Source: Taxillus chinensis (taxonomy: Eukaryota; Streptophyta; Magnoliopsida; Santalales; Loranthaceae). Taken from it: a DNA stretch of 64,000 nucleotides. Positions 52,850 through 61,901 of this stretch are shown piece by piece. The stretch spans positions 23,589,519 through 23,653,518 of the forward strand of contig CM042089.1 in assembly GCA_023512835.1 (NCBI GenBank), written 5' to 3'. The position numbers and the translations under genes are program-made. The number at the start of each line of letters is the position of its first letter. The stretch's first letter is position 1. The notes beneath the pieces are model-generated. The model did no database searches and was not told the DNA's origin. It saw only the letters and a program-made list of their open reading frames with translations.

Positions 52850-53640
52850 GAATTCTTTGTTATATGTAACTCACTTCCTCCTAGCATCACATAACGTTTC
52901 ACCGAAGGCAATGAGTCTCTTTTCTTGAGATAGGATGACCTCTATCCCTACTCTGTTGGCATTACAATCTACCTCAAACACTTTCTCAAAATTAGGTAAT
53001 ACTAAAATAGGTTTTTGTGCTCAATTTCTCTTTAATCAAAGCAAAGGTACTCTTACTTTTCTCCCAATAGAATTTTTGCTTCTTCAAACACTCAATAAGA
53101 GATACTACAATGTTGTTGAAGTGTTTGATAAATCTCGTATTAAATTTTTTTAGCTCATTAACTTTTTTTACACCACTCACATTCTTTGGGGTTGGTTATT
53201 CCTTAATATAGTTATCACTTTCTCCTCATCCACCTCAATGCCCTTTTTATTCACCATATATCTAAAGAACAATAATTTGTTCCTTATAAAAGTATACTTA
53301 TTCATGTTAACATACAACTTATTCTCTCTCAACACTTTAAAGACTTCTTTAAGATATTTCACGTGTTCTCCCTCTAATTTGCTATCAATCAAGATATCAT
53401 CAAAATAAACTATAATGATTTGCCACTAAAGGCTATAATATTTTGTTTATCAATCACGTGAATGTACCGTGAGCATTAGTTAAGTCAAATGACATGACTT
53501 ACCACTCGAATAATCTATTTAATGTTTTAAATGCTATCTTTCACTCATCATCATAATAAATTCAAATTTGACAAGATAGTTGCTTCTCAAATTTATCTTA
53601 CTCAACAGAATTGTCTCACTTGCTAATCAGACACATTATC
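52850..53640 (-). mobile_element. Ty3/gypsy reverse transcriptase-RNase H fragment
   Basis: Read on the - strand: FDLTNAHGTFT (about 53500), then EHVKYLKEVFKVLRENKLYVNMNK and FFRYMVNKKGIEVDEEKV (53392-53177), then VNELKKFNTRFIKHFNNIVV and [18 protein letters not shown] (53180-52992), then a cysteine-containing VFEVDCNA near 52970. This is the gypsy RT connection and RNase H start. Stops and frameshifts make it a relic; no LTRs were found. Confidence 0.85.
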
Positions 53641-54318
53641 CAATCTTAGAATTGAAATTTGTAGTCAATAGTGATTTTATTATTATCAACACATTTGCCC
53701 ATTTCCATTTTTTTGGCCAATTACTATAAACACTTACTTTTAAAAAAAACTTATGGAGAGCTAATTAAAAAAATTAACGGCTATTTGACTTTGTTTTATG
53801 TTTTGGTAGTCAAAATAAGTTTTAAAATTATTTTGAAAAAAAAAACAAAATATATCCGTTTGATAAATAATTTGTAAAAAAATTAAAGAATTTACTTGGT
53901 TTTGTTTTGCATATAATAAAAATATATCCAATTAATATACTGTCAATGAAAAAATTGGACTATGTAGTTCATTTAAAAAAACACCAAAAACATGTCTAAG
54001 AAGTTTTTAGATTTCAGTTTTTAAATAGTAATTTTAAATAACAAAAAGCAATCCATTTAAATTTTATTCGGTTTTGAAAACATGAATATGTTTTTAAAAA
54101 CAAAACAAAATAGGGAAGGGATTTTCGTACGGAAGTCCAACGTCTAGAAAGTGTAGGGAAAAACGAACAAAGATCCATTCGACGATGTCGGGGTGGAAAT
54201 CTTGTCTCCAAACCATAACGGAGACGACGTTGGACGCGGAGTGCAGCTGTCTCCATATTTTGAATTCCCTCCAATCCCATTTCTAGTTTCTGAGATTGCA
54301 CAAACCAACCAGAACCAC

Positions 54319-54327
54319 AAACCCTAA
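54319..54327 (+). promoter_or_regulatory. Telo-box in the LDL2 leader
   Basis: AAACCCTAA, a plant telo-box, in the presumed promoter/5'UTR of LDL2. Telo-boxes are frequent near start sites of housekeeping and cell-cycle genes and can recruit Telobox-binding factors; function here is inference. Confidence 0.5.
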
Positions 54328-54403
54328 CCGCTCTCAATCCCCGCTGCTCTGCTTCTCGAACAAAATTTCAAATTGTTGAGTGAACTCGCCCGAGAATGAC
54401 GAG

Positions 54404-54675
54404 GTACGTAACTCTCCACCAACCCCCAATCTTGTCTGGTTTGATTCACTCAGTATCCATATAGTCTTTGTATATAATTTTGTTACGAGAAGGAACGTTG
54501 AAAACTATGAATTGGGGGTCGTCTTTTTTTTTTCATTATATAATTTGCATTCTGAGAAGTAATCGATTGGTCTGTCCGATGATACAGCATGAATAAACAT
54601 CGGATATTGGTCTTACAAAATTTCGTTGTGTTATTGGTGGGTTCTCAACTTTTGCTTGCATTGCAAGTAATGCAG
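54404..54675 (+). other. Probable LDL2 5'UTR intron
   Basis: Donor GAG/GTACGT at 54404 and acceptor TAATGCAG ending at 54675 would remove 272 bases from the leader. If used, the ATG at 54396 becomes a three-codon upstream frame (ATG ACG AGC TGA) spanning the junction. No transcript data are available in the sequence. Confidence 0.45.
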
Positions 54676-54723
54676 CTGATTTGAAAAGGACTGGATTTTC
54701 TTGTTGGTGTTTGCGTGGGAGAG

Positions 54724-57119
54724 ATGGACACCCCGGTTTCAAAGAGGTTGTCGTTGAGAAGGAAATCGTGCTTTCGGAATTACGATGAGAATATTATGGA
54801 TGAGTTTATTGAGAATCATGTGGGGAGGTCCATGAGAAAGAGGAGAAAAACCGAGAAGGATTTGCAGAAAGAGACAGAAACTGAGGCCATGATAGCTCTT
54901 TCTCTGGGGTTCCCAATTGATGCTTTACTTGAAGAGGAGATCAAAGCTGGGGTGGTGAGTGAGATAGGTGGGAAAGAACAGAATGATTATATTGTTGTGA
55001 GGAATCATATACTGGCGAGGTGGAGGGATAATGTCCGATCATGGCTTGAGAAAGGGCAGATCAAGGAAACTGTGAGCAGTGAGTATGAACATTTGATCTT
55101 TTCAGCTTATGACTTTCTTTTGCATAATGGGTACATCAATTTTGGAGTCTTACCATCGTTCAAGTCCCATATCCCAGAAGAGGCAAGTGAAGGCTCTGTA
55201 ATAGTGGTAGGTGCTGGACTTGCTGGACTAGCAGCAGCAAGGCAGCTTTTGTCCTTTGGTTTCAAGGTCATTGTTCTGGAAGGCAGGAACCGTCCGGGGG
55301 GAAGGGTTTACACCCAAAATATGGGTTTTGAAGGTAATTATGTCTCTGTTGATCTTGGTGGTAGTGTTATAACTGGTATCCACGCCAATCCTCTGGGGGT
55401 TCTAGCTAGGCAACTCTCTATACCCCTTCATAAGGTTCGAGATAATTGCCCTTTGTACAAGCCAAATGGGAAACCTGTAGATATGGACATTGATTTGAAA
55501 GTTGAAGTCATCTTCAATAAGTTGCTTGACAAGGTCACCCAGTTGAGACAGATAATGGGTGGATTTGCAAATGATATATCTCTCGGCACAGTATTGGAAA
55601 CACTTTGGCAACTCTATGCTGTGGCTATAGTTCCTGAGGAAAGGCAACTCTTAAATTGGCATCTTGCCAACTTGGAATACGCAAATGCTGGATGCCTTTC
55701 TAATCTCTCTGCTGCTTATTGGGACCAGGATGATCCTTATGAAATGGGTGGTGACCACTGCTTCCTCGCTGGAGGTAATTGGAGATTGAGTAAAGCTCTG
55801 TGTGAAGGCATCCCCATACTCTATGGAAAGATTGTTCATTCTATTAAATATGGGGGTGAAGGTGTTGAGGTTATTGCTGGGGACCAAGTATTTCAGGCAG
55901 ATATGGTCCTCTGCACAGTGCCTCTTGGTGTCTTAAAGAAGGGTAAGATCAGATTTGAACCAGAGTTACCCGAGCGAAAACTTGCTGCAATTGAAAGATT
56001 AGGTTTTGGGTTGCTGAATAAAGTTGCTATGGTTTTCCCGTATGTGTTTTGGGGGGAAGACCTGGACACTTTTGGATGTCTAAGTGATTTTAGTAGCAAG
56101 CGTGGAGAGTACTTTCTGTTTTACAGTTATCATACTGTATCTGGTGGTCCTGTGCTTGCTGCACTGGTTGCTGGGGAAGCTGCACAGAGTTTTGAATACA
56201 CAGATCCTACAACTTTGCTTCATCAAGTTCTAAGCATCCTCAGAGGTAAATAACAGGTGAACATATATATCAATATTGTGATTTATTGTCTTGATTTTTG
56301 GGTCTTCATGTTTTAATTTGTTAGATGTGTCCCTTCAACGGTGCCCTAAAATATCCATCTAGTTTGTTGTTTTATATTCTGTGGCTATGTTTTGCAGGAA
56401 TATATAATCCGAAGGGCATTGATGTGCCTAACCCCATACAATCAATATGCACAAGGTGGGGAAGCGATCCCTTTTCTTATGGCTCATACTCTCATGTCAG
56501 AGTACAATCTTCTGGCAGTGATTATGATACACTAGCTGAAAGTGTGGGAAATCGGCTATTCTTTGCTGGTGAAGCCACAAATAGGCAATATCCAGCTAGC
56601 ATGCATGGTGCTTTCTTGAGTGGCCTAAGGGAGGCTTCATGCATTTTACAAGCATCAAAGGTTCAGAAAAATAATGCCAAGAAGTTGACTCTGAAGACTA
56701 TTGGACCAAGCACTGATATTCTCAGTAAGCTATTCAAGAGGCCCGATCTAGAATGTGGCAAGTTTTCATTCATATTTGATCCTTGGACTGAAGACCCAAG
56801 GTCTGTTGGGATTATGAGAGTTACATTTGGTTACTTGAGTGATGAGCTATGTCTCCAATACTTTGATAGGAAGGAAATGGAGAAAAGTCTACCATTGCAG
56901 CTTTATTCAGTGGTGTCTCTTGAACAAGCACATCAGCTACAACTGGTGAATGGAGGGGATGATGCTAAATTGTCATATCTATTTGAAAACTTTGAATTGA
57001 AACTGATGGGATCCAGTGCTTTGGGAACTGTGGGCAACTCCTTGATGGCCAGTATTTCTAATGCGCGAAGAGGCAAGGGGAGGATCCGGCAACAAAATGC
57101 CGTTGTTTTTATGCATTAA
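54724..57119 (+). CDS. LDL2: LSD1-like histone lysine demethylase LDL2, 2 exons
   Basis: FAD-dependent amine oxidase of the LSD1/KDM1 class. Arabidopsis LDL2 removes H3K4me1 in gene bodies and links it to H3K9 methylation-dependent silencing. Exons 54724-56245 and 56398-57119 join in phase (G/GA) to 748 codons, 747 aa, nearly the length of Arabidopsis LDL2. The basic N-terminus (SMRKRRKTEKD) is followed by a SWIRM domain at about residues 54-145. The FAD-binding VIVVGAGLAGLAAARQ places G163, G165 and G168, with the GG motif RPGGRVY after it. YWDQDDPYEMGGDHCFLAGG and the lysine of NKVAM (K433, corresponding to the LSD1 flavin-site lysine) are present. The second exon supplies FAGEATNRQYPASMHGAFLSG. 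No tower insertion is present, as in other plant LDLs. ATG 54724 matches the family start; upstream in-frame codons (GTG GGA GAG) contain no ATG. Confidence 0.96.
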
Positions 57120-57375
57120 AAGTTAGGTTTAGGTACAATTTATGCTTATGCTTCATAGAGGGGATACTATACAGATAGGAAGGCCTTTGGCTACAAATTT
57201 TTTTTCTTTGCATTACCATGCAAAGGTTAACTGCTCACTGCTCGGGAGGGGAAAAAATGATATATTGGACATTTGGGATTTCCATTTAAAATTGTTTACC
57301 ATGGAACACTGAAATTGGAGGCTACTAGAAATGCTGCTCGTCTCAGAAAGCCATTAGTTGATTGTGTGGGTTATT

Positions 57376-57920
57376 ATTTTTTTTACAAATAAAACAAATT
57401 TTATTAAATGAAACGAAATCCATAATTACAATAAAGAAATAATAATTACCTCAAAAAGTACATTTATTAACATCTCAAAGATTTTACATGAGATAGGAAT
57501 AGTCTGTCACACCTCCAAATGTTGCCTCACACTTTCGAGCCAACATGCAAATAATGCGCGAAGAGACAAGACATCACCACCCACTAGAGGCTGAATAGGC
57601 TCACAATCATATCTCACATCATACGGATAATGAAGGAAAAGATGGCTTGTGGATTCCATCGAAACCTTGCACATGTAATACCAACTGACAAGAACGAAGC
57701 TCATGCGCCTCAAATGATCGGCAAGAATCTTACTTAAGACTATTATCCAAGCAAAAAAAGCTACCCTATAAGGCATCCGCGCCTTCTAGACACCGCCAAG
57801 AAAAACTTTTAATCTGAGTCGGTGTGAGAATGGAATAAAAACTTCGTACTTGATAGCCTCGCTCTCAATTAGGGCTTCAACACAACTTATCCGCATCAAA
57901 CCACGCCGAGAAAATTAAAT
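57376..57920 (-). mobile_element. Antisense LINE 3' fragment with zinc-binding domain
   Basis: On the - strand 57776-57507 reads PYRVAFFAWIIVLSKILADHLRRM, then WYYMCKVSMESTSHLFLHYPYDV. This matches the zf-RVT (Cys/His) region at the end of plant L1 LINEs. A T-rich start (57377-57388) marks the poly-A end, so the element runs leftward. It begins some 260 bases after the LDL2 stop, in or near its 3' flank. Confidence 0.78.
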
Positions 57921-58569
57921 ACAACGTATCAAAAAAAAAAAAACCTCCAATTCTCAATATTGCATAGCATGCAAAAACAACAGCTCATACTACATGAAAG
58001 TACTCCAAAAACAATAAATATCTATCACGAAAGCACACAAGCCTATATAGTTTTGAATGCACAAAATTCAGAGGAGAATCACCACATCACACATCGTACA
58101 AAATAATCATACAAAATATTGCGGGTTAAATTAGAGACTACATGCAAGCATGCAGCATATGATTTAAGCATGGGGAAGAAAATCTGAACATTTATAAAAT
58201 TTTTATAATTCAATGAAGATGTTTTTCTATATCATAGATTACTTTAAAGAATGTTTTTTTTTTTTTTTTGGTTTTGGTGAAGCCATTATTGCCTATCTGC
58301 AAATGCAGTTTGTATGTGACTTTGTACGCACGTTCTTTGTAATTCAGTATTCCCTTCATGCAATAAATAAATACAAATGTAAGTTTTGTTTCTTTCATTT
58401 CTGTTTTGGCTGAGGTTTGGACGTGATTTATTGGAAATTATGAGATTTCGCGGTTTTCTTGGAGGTTTAACTACGTCATGGATTTACCCAAGCCTTTTGC
58501 CTCCGTTTCGTACTAAAATACGGCCTGCAGTGTTGAGATTTTGCTAACATGGTTTCTAATGGACTCGTG
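57921..58569. other. Intergenic DNA
   Basis: AT-rich, with a T-run at 58253-58269 that might be another antisense poly-A tail. Nothing else supported. Confidence 0.45.
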
Positions 58570-58795
58570 GTGTGTTTGGATTGAGATTAAAATCATGTAG
58601 TATTATTAATCCTGATCATGTGACCATCTCATGTCATTATTATGCTTTTCATATTAGTAATATATTAACTCAAAATGATATATTCATTTTAATTCATGAT
58701 ATTAACATTATGTTAATTCAAATGATGTATTAATTTTAATTCACAATATTGATATTAATAGTGCTATCTGAATTCAAACGAATCCTCAGTTCATT
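58570..58795. mobile_element. Small MITE (tentative)
   Basis: Left GGTGTGTTTGGATTGAGAT and right ATCTGAATTCAAACGAATCC are imperfect inverted repeats around AT-rich sequence with repeated TAATTCA words. Borders and family uncertain. Confidence 0.45.
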
Positions 58796-58823
58796 GTTAC
58801 CACTTGCCACTTGATAAAATTAT

Positions 58824-59215
58824 GTTTGATGGTGTTTTTGATTTTCTATATTTGAAAATTATTTTAAAAAAAAATAATAGTGCTATCTTAATTTGAAAAT
58901 TGTTTTTGTCAAATTGAATATACCTTTTTTTTGTTTGAAAATTATTTTCTATCAAAATGTTTTCTGTTTTGTTGAAAGTGTATTTTCGGTGGCGGCACAT
59001 ACTGTTTCGGGTGGGGGAGGTTGCACGAGGGAGGTCTCGCCTGGGGAAAGCCATCACATGCCGTGGGAGGTGGCAGCAGGAAGGGGAGAGTTGCCGGCTG
59101 TCGCAGCAGGGAGGAGTTGCCGGCCGGGAGGTGGCATCAGGCAGAACTGGGGCAAGAAGAGGAGACCTGAGCATTTTGTAACATGTGCAACAAGGCCAAT
59201 TCACCTAAAAGAAAA
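58824..59215. mobile_element. MITE-like fragment with GC-rich core
   Basis: GTTTGATGGTGTTTTTGATT at the left matches the right terminus (reverse complement) of the element at 9295-9838. Both have A/T arms and a GC-rich core; here 58985-59165 is G-rich with GCAGCAGGGAGG, similar to GTAGCAGGGAGG on the - strand near 9690. The right end was not found. Confidence 0.5.
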
Positions 59216-59819
59216 TTAAAACACGGATTCCAGAATTTTACAAGCTCTCCTAGCAGCCAAACGCCAACATCCTGCCAAAGCTAAAAGATTGGTTGGTGTG
59301 AGACTTAATGTTTTGCATTATGGATGAAGAAATTGAGAAACGGCAGTTCTAGCAGATCTTGGAATGCTCTGGCCACTTTTCTAGCTTGCCTATCTTTTTG
59401 TTGTGAAACTCCAAGTCACACAAGCTACTTGGCCACTGAACCCAAGGATCAATGAATGTATAATACACGTAATGGACTCCCTCCACGCTCCTCAGTCCTC
59501 ACTGAACCCAAGGATCATTTTTCAGCATAATAATACCAGGTGATGGACGCTCCTTCAAAAAAAATTTAATTGTCTAACGCTAGACTGCTACTTTACCAGA
59601 ATCAAATATTAAGTCAGGAGAGAATCACGTGTAACGATGTGGCACTCCATTATCAAGTACAAAAGCTTCCACCACAGCTTCTTCAGCCCCCTTATGGTTA
59701 TGGATAGTCCATGGAGTTGCTGTATTCTCCTTTTCTCCCATGGAAATTGAATTTAATGTATAGCCACATGCCAAGTTGCAAGCCAATACCTTCGACACTG
59801 TCCCCCATTATCAACAAAT

Positions 59820-60070
59820 CTAACCTGGAAGGTATAAGCCTCTAGCCAAAATGTCCGCTACCCAGTTCTCTTTTCTAAGAACGTGTGCAATATCATTTTC
59901 AACATCTTGGATCTTCAAAGAAATCAAGGACCAGTTTTGGATCAAGCTTTGAAATGAATCCACAAAACCCACACAACCTCCAAGCCTGCACGAGACCACC
60001 TTGGAAGGCTCTAGAGTTCCACAATCAAAACTGTAGCTTGCCTGCACGCCCAAAAACAGGATATCAACAT
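59820..60070 (-). mobile_element. LINE RNase H fragment
   Basis: On the - strand the frame 60053-59820 reads SRLGGCVGFVDSFQ-like sequence, then IQDVENDIAHVLRKENWVADILA, the C-terminal RNase H-like region (RVT_3) found in plant LINEs. No ends were found. Confidence 0.75.
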
Positions 60071-61901
60071 TAATTTAAAGCAAAAAAATAATAAACTGAT
60101 TGGCCATTTATACATACAATGAAGTTACATTTAATCAAAGTTTCCAGAGGACCCCATTAATTCCAGAAAAACTCATATGAACCCCTTTTCCAAATCCCTG
60201 TGGCTTCAACAATCAAGAATTGTAAAAGTACCTACCAGAAGTGAGAACCTAATGAGCATTCAATATACGACGTTGAAAAATAATCTAATTACAATATTCC
60301 CAATATTTATTTCAAAAAAGAGCAACAACCCAATCCCAACACTATCCCTTATTGTAAACCTTGCCCATCTATGATCCAACCAAACCATAATAGAATTTGA
60401 GCTTATAGGAATAGGGCAAACTTGAAACCTCTATGAAATGCTTTTCCAAAGGACAACTAATAACCAAATCAAGCAGTCTAAAACTCTAACCACCCACTGC
60501 AAATTATGCGGTCCTCATTAATAAAGCCAGATTTTCTACAAGGGAGTTTATTTAAAATAAGGCGTCATATAGACCTTAACTGTAGGCCACATATAAGCAT
60601 GTCACAGGGTTAATGGTTTATGGAGAAGTATGAACAACACAAAATAATACAAGTTGCAGTATACAAAAAAGTGGGAACAAAAAATATACAAATAAAAACA
60701 GTTACACAGGCTTTGCCACTCAGTTCTTCTGGAATATTATCAAGCATGTTCCCACTGTTGTCTGCTACGGTTTCAATTATACAAACCTGTGAGCAGAAAG
60801 TTTTCAAATTATATTGGTTGAAGAAATGAATGTCACCTTGGTGCCATGAAAATTGTATATCCCCTAGGATGAATTGTCCTTGCAGCTCACTGGTTCACTC
60901 AGACCATTCTCCCCAGCAAGAAAGTGGATGGGCCCTCACTATCCATGGCCAGAAGGGAGAAGTGGATCCCAAAGGCCAGAAAACTCCAAGGTGCTATTTA
61001 AACTAGATTAGAATAGGTCTATTCATGCTTTCAGGACTTAAAAACAAATTTATTCGCATAATTGGTCTTTAAATTGGACCAAAAATAAAAACCATGGCAT
61101 AGAAAAGTATACATTCTCCGCTTTTCGGTTACAAAAGATTCACAAATTCGCAATATCTTGCATTATTGGAACACACTAGCTATGATTTCATGCCTTCTTT
61201 GCTGATAGGTATTTCCAAAGCTAGTAACACAGTAGCTTGAATCTTAAGAAATGAAATTTTGCTTTTAATTTAGCCTCAGCCATTGGTTATCGTTAAATTT
61301 GGTGCTAAGGCTGAAGGTTGGTGCAACCACCATAAAATGAGTAGTTAAGCATGCAATCCGTGGTGTCTGTAGTTTTTTTGTTGAGAAATCACTTTCCATC
61401 ATTAATTAAGTAAAACCCCTGTGGAACATCTCATTCCTACTTAATTAATGCTGGATATGATTAGCAAAGAGTGAAGGCCACATATTACTTCCACAGAAAC
61501 AACACTATTCACTTTCCATTGTCAATGAACTGAAACCTTTGCATGGAACATCCCAGTCTTAATGAATGCTGGATATAATTACCAAAGTGTAAAGGTCGCA
61601 TATTTCTACCAGAGAAACAATACTATTCCACAATATATTGCTTCAACAAAGGAATGCACATAGAAATCAAAATTTCTAAATCATTCAGATTGAATCTCAG
61701 TAAAAGTTGCACAGTAGTCTTAAATTTTTTTTATAACTCCATGTGAATTGTCACTATCAGATTTTGAACTCTCCATAAAAAGGAAGATGACTTGGGCTTA
61801 TAACCCCACGTGAACTTTAGTTTTATCGGATCCTACTTTCTACTGAGGTAGCAAGTATTAAATAAATGAATAAGTAAAATAACATAGAGTAGACTTACAT
61901 A
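60071..61901. other. Intergenic DNA and FTSHI3 3' flank
   Basis: No supported gene. A pair of related stretches at 61387-61510 and 61509-61630 (both with ACTTTCCATYRTYAAT, CATGGAACATC and GCTGGATATRATT) indicates an imperfect ~120-bp tandem duplication. The FTSHI3 3'UTR should lie just left of 61902. Confidence 0.5.
61387..61632. repeat. Imperfect ~120-bp tandem duplication
   Basis: Copy one runs from CACTTTCCATCATTAATT to ACAACACTATT. Copy two runs from CACTTTCCATTGTCAATG to ACAATACTATT. Both contain TTAATGCTGGATATGATT or AATGAATGCTGGATATAATT and an ATTACTTCCACAGAAAC-like end. Confidence 0.8.

Noticed and set aside
53671..53877. Hydrophobic/lysine-rich open frame
   Set aside because: AT-rich sequence with A/T runs only; no similarity.
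55402..56099. Minus-strand open frames opposite LDL2
   Set aside because: Shadows of the well-supported LDL2 coding sequence.
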